A stretch of 64,000 nt of DNA from Streptomyces griseoluteus (GCA_000717735.1 JOBE01000023.1:35151-99150); one strand, 5' to 3'; counted from the stretch's first letter, positions 49,253 to 57,443 are shown. The notes: generated by a model from the letters alone, not told the origin. Made by a program: numbers and translations.

Positions 49253-50215
49253 TCAGCCCTTGCGGGCCTTGACCTCGTCGGTCAGCTGCGGGACGACGTC
49301 GAAGAGGTCGCCCACCACGCCGTAGTCGACGAGGTCGAAGATCGGCGCCTCGGCGTCCTTGTTGATCGCGACGATCGTCTTCGAGGTCTGCATGCCCGCG
49401 CGGTGCTGGATCGCGCCGGAGATGCCGGACGCGATGTACAGCTGCGGCGAGACCGACTTGCCGGTCTGGCCGACCTGGTTGGAGTGCGGGTACCAGCCGG
49501 CGTCGACGGCGGCGCGCGAGGCGCCGACGGCCGCGCCGAGCGAGTCGGCGAGCGCCTCGATGATCGCGAAGTTCTCGGCGCCGTTGACGCCACGGCCGCC
49601 GGAGACCACGATCGCGGCCTCGGTCAGCTCGGGGCGGCCGGTGGACTCGCGCGGGGTGCGGGAGACGACCTTGGTGCCGTGCGCCTTCTCCGAGAAGGAG
49701 ACGGCGAGTGCCTCGACGGTGCCGGCGGCCGGGGCGGCCTCGACGGGGGCCGAGTTCGGCTTGACCGTGATGACCGGGGTGCCCTTGGAGACACGGGACT
49801 TGGTGGTGAAGGAGGCGGCGAACGCGGACTGCGTCGCGACCGGGCCCTCGTCACCGGCCTCCAGGTCGATGGCGTCGGTGATGATTCCGGAGCCGATGCG
49901 TACCGCCAGGCGGGCCGCGATCTCCTTGCCCTCGGCGGAGGACGGGACGAGCACGGCGGCCGGGGACACGGCGTCGTACGCGGCCTGCAGGGCCTCCACC
50001 TTCGGGACGACGAGGTAGTCGGCGAACTCGGCGGCGTCGGCGGTGAGGACCTTCACCGCGCCGTGCTCGGCGAGCGCGGCGGCGGTGTCGGCGGCGCCGT
50101 TGCCGAGCGCGACGGCGACCGGGTCGCCGAGGCGGCGGGCGAGGGTCAGCAGCTCCAGGGTGGGCTTGCGGACGGCTCCGTCGACGTGGTCGACGTAGAC
50201 GAGAATGTCAGCCAT
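49253..50215 (-). CDS. etfA: Electron transfer flavoprotein subunit alpha
   Basis: This 320-residue FAD-binding subunit has the N-terminal fold DILVYVDHVDGAVRKPTLELL and the C-terminal ETF-alpha block with GRGVNGAENFAIIEALA, QVGQTGKSVSPQLYIASGISGAIQH, and the FAD/adenine contact TIVAINKDAEAPIFDLVDYGVVGDL. With EtfB it carries electrons from acyl-CoA dehydrogenases to the quinone pool via ETF-quinone oxidoreductase. A ribosome site GGAGATTG precedes the ATG. Downstream gene of the etfBA pair; length is normal. Confidence 0.95.
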   Translation of the reverse strand: MADILVYVDHVDGAVRKPTLELLTLARRLGDPVAVALGNGAADTAAALAEHGAVKVLTADAAEFADYLVVPKVEALQAAYDAVSPAAVLVPSSAEGKEIAARLAVRIGSGIITDAIDLEAGDEGPVATQSAFAASFTTKSRVSKGTPVITVKPNSAPVEAAPAAGTVEALAVSFSEKAHGTKVVSRTPRESTGRPELTEAAIVVSGGRGVNGAENFAIIEALADSLGAAVGASRAAVDAGWYPHSNQVGQTGKSVSPQLYIASGISGAIQHRAGMQTSKTIVAINKDAEAPIFDLVDYGVVGDLFDVVPQLTDEVKARKG

Positions 50216-50258
50216 GGGACTTCAATCTCCTGCGAACGGAAGGGGCAGCGGTCGGGGA

Positions 50259-50306
50259 GGCTCGCGCGAGCCCTAGATGCTGTGTTGACCCGGGGGCGAC
50301 CCCCGG
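50259..50306 (-). promoter_or_regulatory. Two intercistronic hairpins between etfB and etfA
   Basis: GGCTCGCGCGAGCC (50259-50272) is a perfect palindrome. CCGGGGG-CGA-CCCCCGG (50290-50306) is a 7-bp stem with a 3-base loop. Both lie in the 100-base gap and may set the ratio of EtfB to EtfA or protect mRNA ends. Confidence 0.5.
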
Positions 50307-50315
50307 ACCCAGCGA

Positions 50316-51101
50316 CTAAATGAACTTCTGGCTCGCGAGGAACTCGGCCAGCTGCTTGCCGCCCTCGCCCTCGTCCTTGACGATCGTGCCGGCCGTACGG
50401 GCCGGACGCTCCGCCGCCGAGTCGACCGCGGTCCAGGCGCCCTCGAGACCCACTTCCTCGGCGTCGATGTCGAGGTCGTCGAGGTCCAGGGACTGCACCG
50501 GCTTCTTCTTGGCGGCCATGATGCCCTTGAAGGACGGGTAGCGCGCCTCGCCCGACTGGTCGGTCACGGACACGACGGCCGGGAGGGAGGCCTCCAGCTG
50601 CTCGGAGGCGGCGTCGCCGTCACGGCGGCCGGTCACGACACCGTCCTCGACCTTGACCTCGGAGAGCAGCGTGACCTGCGGGACGCCCAGACGCTCGGCG
50701 AGGATCGCCGGGAGGACACCCATGGTGCCGTCGGTGGAGGCCATACCGGCGATGACGAGGTCGTAGCCGGTCTTCTCGATCGCCTTGGCGAGCACCAGGG
50801 AGGTGCCCATGACGTCGGTTCCGTGCAGGTCGTCGTCCTCGACGTGGACGGCCTTGTCGGCGCCCATCGACAGCGCCTTGCGCAGCGCGTCCTTGGCGTC
50901 CTCGGGGCCGACCGTGAGCACGGTGACCTCGGCGTCGTCGGCCTCTTCGGCGATCTGCAGGGCCTGCTCGACCGCGTACTCGTCGAGCTCCGAAAGCAGG
51001 CCGTCGACGTCGTCCCGGTCGACCGTGAGGTCGTCCGCGAACTTGCGGTCTCCGGTCGCGTCGGGCACGTACTTCACACAGACAACGATCCTCAAGCTCA
51101 C
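50316..51101 (-). CDS. etfB: Electron transfer flavoprotein subunit beta
   Basis: This 261-residue subunit begins LRIVVCVKYVPDATGDRKF and has DEYAVEQALQIAEE, AMP-binding region VLTVGPEDAKDALRKALSMGADKAVHV, and the recognition segment VIAGMASTDGTMGVLPAILAERLGVPQVT. It has the KKKPVQSL part that docks with partner dehydrogenases. The start follows AGGAGAGCC. It is the first gene of the etfBA unit, with an AT-rich promoter region carrying inverted repeats upstream. Confidence 0.95.
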   Translation of the reverse strand: MSLRIVVCVKYVPDATGDRKFADDLTVDRDDVDGLLSELDEYAVEQALQIAEEADDAEVTVLTVGPEDAKDALRKALSMGADKAVHVEDDDLHGTDVMGTSLVLAKAIEKTGYDLVIAGMASTDGTMGVLPAILAERLGVPQVTLLSEVKVEDGVVTGRRDGDAASEQLEASLPAVVSVTDQSGEARYPSFKGIMAAKKKPVQSLDLDDLDIDAEEVGLEGAWTAVDSAAERPARTAGTIVKDEGEGGKQLAEFLASQKFI

Positions 51102-51180
51102 GCCGGCTCTCCTACTGCATCGTCATAACTGGGCTGCCTTGTTGCTCGCAGCATAGGCGCCTGAAGGGCGGGTTTCCGGG

Positions 51181-51242
51181 CGGGGCGCCGGACGCCCCGA
51201 CCCGAATATTACTCGTCAGTACACCCAGTTTGTTACCAGTAA
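51181..51242 (-). promoter_or_regulatory. Promoter region of etfBA with operator-like repeats
   Basis: On the coding strand TAATAT (51206-51211) is a good -10. TACTCGTCAGTA (51210-51221) and TTACCAGTAA (51233-51242) are inverted repeats with 4-bp arms that would overlap and precede it. A CGGGGCG/CGCCCCG stem (51181-51199) falls at the expected start of the mRNA. A fatty-acid-responsive TetR site is possible. Confidence 0.4.
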
Positions 51243-51300
51243 GCAAGCGCTCAGGAATGTGATCTGGCCAACGCGCGGAGCGGGGCGCGTACGGGAACTC

Positions 51301-51831
51301 TCAGTCGCGCAGCGCGTTGAAGCGCCCGTGGTGGTAGAGGAGCGGCCGGCCCGCCCCGTCCGGATCCCCCGCGACCGCCTGCGCGATCACGATCCGGTGG
51401 TCGCCTGCGGGCACCCGGGCCACCACCCGGCAGACCAGCCACGCGAGGACGCCGTCGAGCACGGGCACCCCCTCGGGGCCCACGCTCCAGCGGGTTTCCT
51501 CGCCGAAGCGGTCGGCGCCGCTGCGCGCGAAGGTGGCCGCGAGCTCCTGCTGGTGGTCGCCGAGTATGTGCACGCCGATGTGTTCGGCCTCGGCGAGCAC
51601 GGGCCAGCTGGAGGACGTCGTGCCCACCCCGAAGGAGATCAGCGGGGGGTCCGCGGCGACGGAGTTGAGCGAGGTCGCGGTGAAGCCGACGGGACGATCC
51701 CCGTGCGCGGTGACGACCGCGACACCGGCCGCGTGCCGGCGGAAGACGGCACGGAGCAGGTCGGGAGAGGCCTGTCGGGGTGCGCCGATCGTGGGAACGG
51801 GACCGGGTCGGAGGTCCGGCGAAGCCGTCAT
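51301..51831 (-). CDS. Flavin reductase-family (FMN-binding split barrel) protein
   Basis: This 176-residue protein has LRAVFRRHAAGVAVVTAHGD, GFTATSLNSVAADPPLISFGV and LAEAEHIGVHILGDHQQELA, the flavin-binding pattern of HpaC/ActVB-like NADH:FMN reductases that feed reduced flavin to two-component monooxygenases. Start at 51831 follows AAGGA. A 26-codon HVDL leader peptide and hairpin lie directly upstream, which links its expression to cysteine supply. A role with sulfonate or organosulfur monooxygenases is therefore attractive, though no such monooxygenase gene is adjacent. Confidence 0.85.
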   Translation of the reverse strand: MTASPDLRPGPVPTIGAPRQASPDLLRAVFRRHAAGVAVVTAHGDRPVGFTATSLNSVAADPPLISFGVGTTSSSWPVLAEAEHIGVHILGDHQQELAATFARSGADRFGEETRWSVGPEGVPVLDGVLAWLVCRVVARVPAGDHRIVIAQAVAGDPDGAGRPLLYHHGRFNALRD

Positions 51832-51865
51832 GGAGTTGTCCTTCTGCGAGGGCGGCATGGGAGAG

Positions 51866-51891
51866 GTCCGGGGGGCGTCAGACGCCCGGAC
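51866..51891 (-). promoter_or_regulatory. Attenuator hairpin overlapping the leader-peptide end
   Basis: In the mRNA, GTCCGGGCGTC (51891 down to 51881) pairs with GACGCCCCCCGGAC (51879-51866) apart from a two-base bulge. The 5' arm starts within the single Cys codon of the leader, so a ribosome stalled there would open the stem. Confidence 0.6.
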
Positions 51892-51958
51892 AGCGCGCGC
51901 TCGCGTTGCGGGCCAGGTCCACATGGGTCCGGCCGTAGAGAAGGAGTTTTGGGGGCAC
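51878..51958 (-). CDS. HVDL-type regulatory leader peptide
   Basis: The coding strand reads a 26-residue peptide from GTG 51958, containing LLLYGRTHVDLARNASARC and then Pro-Gly-Val. The pattern R-x-H-V/I-D-L-x-R-x-x-S-A-x-C is that of the cis-acting leader peptides found ahead of sulfur-metabolism genes in streptomycetes. There is one Cys codon, TGT at 51890-51892, four codons before the stop. A TTGACT-N18-CACCCT promoter places the transcription start at or within a base of the GTG, so the leader is probably translated without a Shine-Dalgarno site. It lies 46 bases upstream of the flavin reductase start. Confidence 0.7.
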   Translation of the reverse strand: MPPKLLLYGRTHVDLARNASARCPGV

Positions 51959-51964
51959 TCGGCA

Positions 51965-51994
51965 AGGGTGACGATCGTTGCCGCGTGCAGTCAA
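51965..51994 (-). promoter_or_regulatory. Promoter of leader peptide/flavin reductase
   Basis: On the coding strand TTGACT (51994-51989), 18 bases, then CACCCT (51970-51965). The -35 is near-perfect and the -10 is weak. The leader GTG starts 6 bases downstream. Confidence 0.45.
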
Positions 51995-52028
51995 GTGCGT
52001 ACCGGGATGTGGGAGGTGTGTCACGGCG

Positions 52029-52340
52029 TCAGACGGCCCGTCCCAGGGCGGCGATGACGTCGGCCCTGCGGGGCTGCCCCGCGGCCCTGCGGACGACGCG
52101 GCCGGCCCGGTCGAGGACCAGGACGGTGGGGGTGCGCTCGACGCCCAGGGCGCGTACGAGGTCGAGCCGTTCCTCGGCGTCGATCTCCACGTGTCCCACA
52201 CCGGGCACCATCGCGGCCACCTCGGCGAGGGTGCGGCGGGTGGCCCGGCAGGGCTGGCAGAAGGCGGTGGAGAACTGGACGAGGGTGGCCCGCTCCCCCA
52301 GTTCGGCGCCGAGCGCCTCCGGTCCGAGCACCTCGGTCAC
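52029..52340 (-). CDS. Thioredoxin-like protein
   Basis: This 103-residue protein has a thioredoxin fold with the active site FSTAFCQPCRATRRTL (CQPC rather than CGPC), GHVEIDAEERLDLVRALGV and the cis-Pro loop RTPTVLVLDRAGRVVRRAAG. It is cytosolic and presumably a disulfide reductase or thiol transfer protein. GTG 52340 follows AAGGGGGAAAGG; a longer frame to 52382 has no better site. It lies 70 bases upstream of the HVDL leader on the same strand but the leader has its own promoter. Confidence 0.85.
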   Translation of the reverse strand: MTEVLGPEALGAELGERATLVQFSTAFCQPCRATRRTLAEVAAMVPGVGHVEIDAEERLDLVRALGVERTPTVLVLDRAGRVVRRAAGQPRRADVIAALGRAV

Positions 52341-52588
52341 GCCTTTCCCCCTTGCGGTCGCTCTGTCAGCCTGTCGGTACATCGCATGTCATCCGGTGCA
52401 GCGTCGCACGGGAGCGTTCGATTCCCGCCACGGGCCCCGCGAGTGACGAGAATCTCCCTGTACGAAGCCGCGTGGACTGGTCACGGCGCCCCACATGGGG
52501 CACGATCTGCCCAAAGCCGAAAACCTACGGCCGCGTAACTTCGCCGGGAGACCCCTCCCCCGGCACACGAAGAAAAGGTTCCTCTCCG

Positions 52589-53311
52589 ATGGCAGAACTC
52601 GTCTATCGACCGGTCGTCGGCGCCGCGCTCACCCTGTTCAAGGCGCTCGACCTGAAGATCGACACCCAGGGTTCCGAGAACATCCCGCGGACGGGAGGGG
52701 CTGTGCTGGTGAGCAACCACATCAGCTACCTCGATTTCATCTTCACGGGCCTCGCGGCGCTGCCCCAGAAGCGTCTCGTGCGCTTCATGGCGAAGGACTC
52801 CGTCTTCCGGCACAAGGTCTCGGGGCCGCTCATGCGCGGCATGAAGCACATCCCCGTCGACCGCTCGCAGGGCGAGCACGCCTACCAGCACGCGCTGGAG
52901 TCGCTGCGGGCCGGCGAGATCATCGGCGTCTTCCCCGAGGCGACCATCTCCCAGTCCTTCACCCTCAAGAGCTTCAAGACGGGTGCGGCGCGCCTGGCGC
53001 AGGAGGCGGGCGTCCCGCTGATCCCGATGGCACTGTGGGGCACCCAGCGGGTGTGGACGAAGGGGCGTCCGCGGAACTTCAAGCGCAGCCACATCCCCGT
53101 GACGATCCGCGTCGGCGAGCCCATGGAGGCCCCTTCCGACCAGTACGCGGGCGCCATCACACGGCGGCTGCGCGAGCGCGTCCAGGAGCTCCTGGAGGCC
53201 GCTCAGCGCGCCTACCCGGTCCGTCCCAAGGACGCGGGCGACACGTGGTGGGTGCCCGCGCACCTCGGCGGTACGGCTCCGACGCCGGCCCAGGTCAAGG
53301 AAGCCGGCTGA
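52589..53311 (+). CDS. 1-acyl-sn-glycerol-3-phosphate acyltransferase (PlsC-like)
   Basis: This 240-residue enzyme has the acyltransferase motif NHISYLDFIF (HX4D), the FMAKDSVFRHKVSGPLMRGM region, and GVFPEATISQSFTLKSFKTGAARLA (the EGT motif appears as EAT) and the final VPLIPMALWG. It makes phosphatidic acid from lysophosphatidic acid, or acts on a related acceptor. The start follows AAAGG about 10 bases upstream. The Gly-to-Ala change in FPEGT is seen in some actinobacterial family members. Confidence 0.85.
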   Translation: MAELVYRPVVGAALTLFKALDLKIDTQGSENIPRTGGAVLVSNHISYLDFIFTGLAALPQKRLVRFMAKDSVFRHKVSGPLMRGMKHIPVDRSQGEHAYQHALESLRAGEIIGVFPEATISQSFTLKSFKTGAARLAQEAGVPLIPMALWGTQRVWTKGRPRNFKRSHIPVTIRVGEPMEAPSDQYAGAITRRLRERVQELLEAAQRAYPVRPKDAGDTWWVPAHLGGTAPTPAQVKEAG

Positions 53312-53319
53312 CGGCAGCG

Positions 53320-54012
53320 CTACTGCGGGTCCCGGACGGCGATCCGGGCTCCGGGGCTGAGCTTCTCCAGCGACTCGGCGAGCTCGCCGCCCGCCGCGAG
53401 CAGCTCGTCCCGGGTCATGGGGGCGAGTGACTCGAGGAGGAAGACCGCGTCGACGGTGTCGTCGTCGATGCGGGTGCGGGGGCCCTGGCGCCAGTTCCAG
53501 CGCCGGCAGGTGACGCCCTCCTCGTCGCACCAGACGATCTCCCCGGGCTCGGGGTGCTCCACCGTCTCCGCGCCGCCCGCCATGGTGACGAAGGGCTCTT
53601 CACCGGTGGCCCTGACCAGGCGCATGCCGCCCCGGATCCGTCCCAGGTCCTCACCGCCGACCGGGATGAGATGGGCGACGCTGACCGCGTTGTAGGCGTC
53701 GACGAGCCGGTTGATGCGGGGCAGTCCCCCGTCGGCGAGCGCCCGCCTGGCGAGCGCCTCGGCGGAGTTGCGGGTACGGGAGGGCTTGGCGCCGAACGCG
53801 GTGTACGCGGCGCGCCAGGCGGCGATGTGCGGGTCCTGGTCCGGGGTGCTGCCGTCGAGCCGCTCGGCGAGCCGTCGCGCGGCCTCGTCCAGGAGTGCCG
53901 AGCCGGCTTCGTCGCTGGGTCCGTTGACCAGTCCGTGCGCCTCGACGACCAGTGCGGTGAAGCCGGGTACGAGGGTGCGCACCTCGTCGGAGACGGTGAG
54001 CGTGAGAGTCAT
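53320..54012 (-). CDS. B3/B4-domain protein
   Basis: This 230-residue protein carries the B3/4 domain of phenylalanyl-tRNA synthetase beta chains: FTALVVEAHGLVNG, AWRAAYTAFGAKPSRTRNSAEALARRAL, LPRINRLVDAYNAVSVAHLIPVGGEDL, then a C-terminal part with WNWRQGPRTRIDDDTVDAVFLLE. Stand-alone B3/4 proteins may edit mischarged tRNA, but this is not established. It is convergent with the acyltransferase, 8 bases from its stop. Confidence 0.85.
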   Translation of the reverse strand: MTLTLTVSDEVRTLVPGFTALVVEAHGLVNGPSDEAGSALLDEAARRLAERLDGSTPDQDPHIAAWRAAYTAFGAKPSRTRNSAEALARRALADGGLPRINRLVDAYNAVSVAHLIPVGGEDLGRIRGGMRLVRATGEEPFVTMAGGAETVEHPEPGEIVWCDEEGVTCRRWNWRQGPRTRIDDDTVDAVFLLESLAPMTRDELLAAGGELAESLEKLSPGARIAVRDPQ

Positions 54013-54092
54013 GCGGTCCAGTGTAGGGCACTGAATAATTCAATTCCTTGGACTTTCGGCTGGTCCGGGCTCCGTGAGGCGCCGAAGACGAG

Positions 54093-54130
54093 AACGGCCG
54101 GACGGGAGTCGATGACTCCGTCCGGCCGTT
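54093..54130. terminator. Strong terminator after the threonine aldolase gene
   Basis: AACGGCCGGACGGGAGTC (54093-54110) pairs with 54114-54130 (GACTCCGTCCGGCCGTT) with one bulged G and a 3-base loop. It lies 34 bases past the aldolase stop. Confidence 0.85.
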
Positions 54131-54163
54131 CCTTCGTGCCGTCTGCCTGTCGCGCCGGGTGTG

Positions 54164-55243
54164 TTACCTGGCCAGCTCTTCCTTCAGGGCCTGGAGGAAG
54201 GCGTCCACGTCGTCCTCCGTGGTGTCGAAGGCGCACATCCAGCGGACATCGCCGGCGGCCTCGTCCCAGAAGTAGAAGCGGAAGCGTTCCTGAAGTCGCC
54301 TGCTCACCTCGTGCGGCAGGCGCGCGAAGACCGCGTTGGCCTGCACCGGGTAGAGGATCTCCACCCCGTCGACCTCCCGCACGCCGGCCGCGAGGCGCTG
54401 GGCCATCGCGTTGGCGTGGCGGGCGTTGCGCAGCCACAGGTCCTTCGCGAGGAGGGCCTCCAGCTGCACCGACACGAAGCGCATCTTCGACGCGAGCTGC
54501 ATGGACAGCTTGCGCAGGTGCTTCATGTGACTGACCGCGTCGGGGTTGAGCACGACGACGGCCTCGCCGAAGAGCATGCCGTTCTTCGTGCCGCCGTACG
54601 AGATGACGTCGACGCCCACCGCGTTGGTGAACGCCCGCATCGGTACGTCGAGCGAGGCGGCGGCGTTGGCTATCCGGGCCCCGTCGAGGTGGACCTTCAT
54701 GCCCTTCGAGTGGGCGTGATCGACGATCGCGCGGATCTCCTCGACCGTGTAGACGGTCCCCAGCTCGGTGTTCTGGGTGATCGAGACGACCTGCGGCATC
54801 GCCCGGTGCTCGTCCTCCCAGCCCCAGGCCTGCCGGTCGATCAGCTCGGGGGTGAGCTTGCCGTCCGGGGTCGGCACGGTGAGCAGCTTGAGGCCGCCCA
54901 TCCGCTCGGGCGCACCGCCCTCGTCCACGTTGATGTGCGCGGACTCGGCGCAGATGACGGCGCCCCAGCGGTCGGTGAGCGCCTGGAGGGCGGTCACGTT
55001 CGCCCCGGTCCCGTTGAAGACCGGGAAGGCCTCGGCGGAGGGACCGAAGTGGCTGTGCATGATCCGCTGGAGGTGCTCGGTGTACTGGTCCTCGCCGTAG
55101 GCGACCTGGTGGCCGCCGTTGGCGAGGGCGAGGGCCGCGAGGACCTCGGGGTGGGCGCCGGCGTAGTTGTCGCTGGCGAAGCCCCGGACCGACGGGTCGT
55201 GGTGACGACGCGCGTCGGTCCTGGGGCCGAGAGCCGCGGTCAC
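54164..55243 (-). CDS. Low-specificity L-threonine aldolase
   Basis: This 359-residue PLP enzyme splits L-threonine or related 3-hydroxy amino acids into glycine and an aldehyde. It has FASDNYAGAHPEVLAAL, YGEDQYTEHL, VFNGTGANVTALQAL, VHLDGARIANAA (PLP-ring Asp) and the PLP lysine in ISYGGTKNGMLFGEAVVV. GTG 55243 overlaps the SDR stop by 4 bases (GTGA), so the two are translationally coupled. Last gene of the DUF6421-SDR-aldolase operon. Confidence 0.9.
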   Translation of the reverse strand: MTAALGPRTDARRHHDPSVRGFASDNYAGAHPEVLAALALANGGHQVAYGEDQYTEHLQRIMHSHFGPSAEAFPVFNGTGANVTALQALTDRWGAVICAESAHINVDEGGAPERMGGLKLLTVPTPDGKLTPELIDRQAWGWEDEHRAMPQVVSITQNTELGTVYTVEEIRAIVDHAHSKGMKVHLDGARIANAAASLDVPMRAFTNAVGVDVISYGGTKNGMLFGEAVVVLNPDAVSHMKHLRKLSMQLASKMRFVSVQLEALLAKDLWLRNARHANAMAQRLAAGVREVDGVEILYPVQANAVFARLPHEVSRRLQERFRFYFWDEAAGDVRWMCAFDTTEDDVDAFLQALKEELAR

Positions 55244-56001
55244 GGCTTGGGGGTCAGCCACAGACGCTGTCCATTCACTTCCTGGGCGGGCCTGTCCCAC
55301 AGACCGGCGACCTCGTCGGCAAGGTCCGTGACGTCGGTGAAGCCCGCGAACTTCGCGTTGGGGCGCTCGGCGCGCATGCCGTCGTGCACCAATGCCTTGA
55401 TCACCAGGATCGCAGCCGCCGCCTGCGGGCCGTCGTCGCCCCCCAGCTTGCGGAAGGAGTCCGCCATGGCGAGGGTCCACGCCTCGGCGGCGGCCTTGCC
55501 GGCGTTGTACGCGGCGTTGTTGGCCAGCGGCTTGTGCGCGCCGACCTGGCTGATCAGGGCGTAACGGCCCCGGCCGCCGGCCCGCAGCAGCCCGTCGTGG
55601 AAGGCGAGCGAGGTGTGCTGGACGGTGCGGATCAGGAGCTTCTCCAGGAAGTCCCAGTCCTTGAGGTCGGTCTCCGTGAAGGAGGCGCTGCCGCGCCAGC
55701 CGCCGACCAGGTGGACGAGGCCGTCGATCCGGCCGAACTCCTTCTCGGTCTTCGCGGCCCAGTCACGCGTGGCGTCCAGGTCGAGCAGGTCGACCGTGTC
55801 GCCGACGACGGTGGCACCGCCGTGCGCGTAGCGGGCGGCGTCGACGGCCTCCGCCAGGCGGGTCGGGTCGGCGTCGGACGCGACCACGGTCGCGCCCGCC
55901 TCGGCGAGGCGCAGCAGCGCCGCGCGGCCCGCGGGGCCGGCCGCGCCGGCCACCGCGATGACGGCGCCGTCGAGCGGCCCGCCGTTTCCGTTGGCGTTCA
56001 T
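55240..56001 (-). CDS. Short-chain dehydrogenase with degenerate cofactor motif
   Basis: This 253-residue SDR-fold protein starts LDGAVIAVAGAAGPAGRAALLRLAEAG, where the usual TGxxxGxG is AGAAGPAG. It has DGLVHLVGGW in place of NNAG and ISQVGAHKPLANNAAYNAGKAAAEAW with Tyr and Lys in the catalytic pattern. The reaction is unknown. ATG 56001 has GGAGGAGG in front; GTG 56040, overlapping the upstream stop, is the alternative. Middle gene of the operon. Confidence 0.8.
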   Translation of the reverse strand: MNANGNGGPLDGAVIAVAGAAGPAGRAALLRLAEAGATVVASDADPTRLAEAVDAARYAHGGATVVGDTVDLLDLDATRDWAAKTEKEFGRIDGLVHLVGGWRGSASFTETDLKDWDFLEKLLIRTVQHTSLAFHDGLLRAGGRGRYALISQVGAHKPLANNAAYNAGKAAAEAWTLAMADSFRKLGGDDGPQAAAAILVIKALVHDGMRAERPNAKFAGFTDVTDLADEVAGLWDRPAQEVNGQRLWLTPKP

Positions 56002-56036
56002 GGGCGACGCCTCCTCCGTGTCCTCGGTACGAGTGC

Positions 56037-57443
56037 TCACGCGGCGGCCCGCTCGGTCCCAGAGACGTCGGCGGCGGTGATGCCCTTGGTTTCGGCGATC
56101 ACGCCCTTCAGCTTCTTGGCGAGGGCCTCAAAGAACATGCTGAGCGGAAACTCGTCCGGAAGCACGTCGTCGACGAGCTTGCGCGGCGGAAGGGAGAGGT
56201 CGAGGGCGTCGGGGCCCTTGGCCCACTTCGATCCCGGGTGCGGGGCGAGGTAGGTGGAGACGAGCTCGTACGCCTTGAACCAGTGGACGAGCTTGGGGCG
56301 GTCGATGCCGTCGCGGTAGAGCTTCTCGATCTCTGCGCAGAGCTGGTTGGTGACCTCGGGGGCCCGCTGCCAGTCGATCTTGAGGGTGTTGTCCGTCCAG
56401 CGCACCACGTTGTGCTTGTGGAGGTACGCGAAGAGGAGCTGGCCGCCGAGACCGTCGTAGTTGCGGTTGCGGTCGCCGGAGAGCGGGAAGCGGAACATCC
56501 GGTCGAAGAGGACCGCGTACTGCACGTCGCGGCCGTGCGCGTTGCCCTCGGACTCCAGCTTCACGGCCTCCTTGAAGGCGGTGAGGTCGCAGCGGAGCTC
56601 TTCGAGTCCGTACATCCAGAAGGGCTGGCGCTGCTTGATCATGAAGGGGTCGAAGGGCAGGTCGCCGTGGCTGTGGGTGCGGTCGTGCACCATGTCCCAG
56701 AGCACGAACGCCTGCTCGCAGCGGGCCTGGTCGTCGATCATGGCGGCGATGTCCGTGGGCAGCTGGATGCCCAGGATGTCGACGGCGGCTTCCGTCACCT
56801 TGCGGAAGCGGGCGGCCTCGCGGTCGCAGAAGATGCCGCCCCAGGTGAAGCGCTCGGGGGCCTCGCGGACCGCGATGGTCTCCGGGAAGAGGACGGCCGA
56901 GTTGGTGTCGTACCCGGCGGTGAAGTCCTCGAAGGTGATGCCGCAGAAGAGCGGGTTGTCGTAGCGGGTGCGCTCCAGCTCGGAGAGCCACTCCGGCCAC
57001 ACCATGCGCAGCACGACGGCTTCGAGGTTGCGGTCCAGGTTGCCGTTCTGCGTGTACATCGGGAAGAGCACCAGGTGCTGGAGCCCGTCCCTGCGGTCGG
57101 CGGCCGGCTGGAACGCGAGCAGCGAGTCCAGGAAGTCCGGGACCGTGAAGCCGCTCTCGGACCACTTGCGCAGGTCCGAGACGACGGCGCGGTGGTAGGC
57201 GCCGTCGTGCGGGACGAGCGGGGAGAGCTGCTCGACCGCGGCGGTGACGCGGTCGAGGGTCAGCTCGGCCAGGGAGCGGGCGGGCGCGCCCTCGGCCTCG
57301 AAGTCGATGGAGCCGTCGGCGCTCTGCCAGGAGCGGATCTCCTCCACGGCATTCTTGAGCTCGGGCCAGGCGGGGTGGTCGATCACCCGGGCGTCGGTGA
57401 ATATCCCCTCACCGGTCACGTCCTGCACAAGAATTTCCGTCAT
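56037..57443 (-). CDS. DUF6421-like protein
   Basis: This 468-residue cytosolic protein has no recognisable catalytic motif but is rich in conserved aromatic and acidic residues: LVLFPMYTQNGNLDRNLEAV, WGGIFCDREAARFRKVTEAA, LWDMVHDRTHSHGDLPFDPF and FAYLHKHNVVRWTDN. It matches a large actinobacterial family (DUF6421, from memory). The His/Asp-rich HDRTHSHGDLPFD segment suggests a metal site. Start at 57443 follows GGAGGAAGAGGC. Leads an operon with an SDR and a threonine aldolase. Confidence 0.75.
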   Translation of the reverse strand: MTEILVQDVTGEGIFTDARVIDHPAWPELKNAVEEIRSWQSADGSIDFEAEGAPARSLAELTLDRVTAAVEQLSPLVPHDGAYHRAVVSDLRKWSESGFTVPDFLDSLLAFQPAADRRDGLQHLVLFPMYTQNGNLDRNLEAVVLRMVWPEWLSELERTRYDNPLFCGITFEDFTAGYDTNSAVLFPETIAVREAPERFTWGGIFCDREAARFRKVTEAAVDILGIQLPTDIAAMIDDQARCEQAFVLWDMVHDRTHSHGDLPFDPFMIKQRQPFWMYGLEELRCDLTAFKEAVKLESEGNAHGRDVQYAVLFDRMFRFPLSGDRNRNYDGLGGQLLFAYLHKHNVVRWTDNTLKIDWQRAPEVTNQLCAEIEKLYRDGIDRPKLVHWFKAYELVSTYLAPHPGSKWAKGPDALDLSLPPRKLVDDVLPDEFPLSMFFEALAKKLKGVIAETKGITAADVSGTERAAA

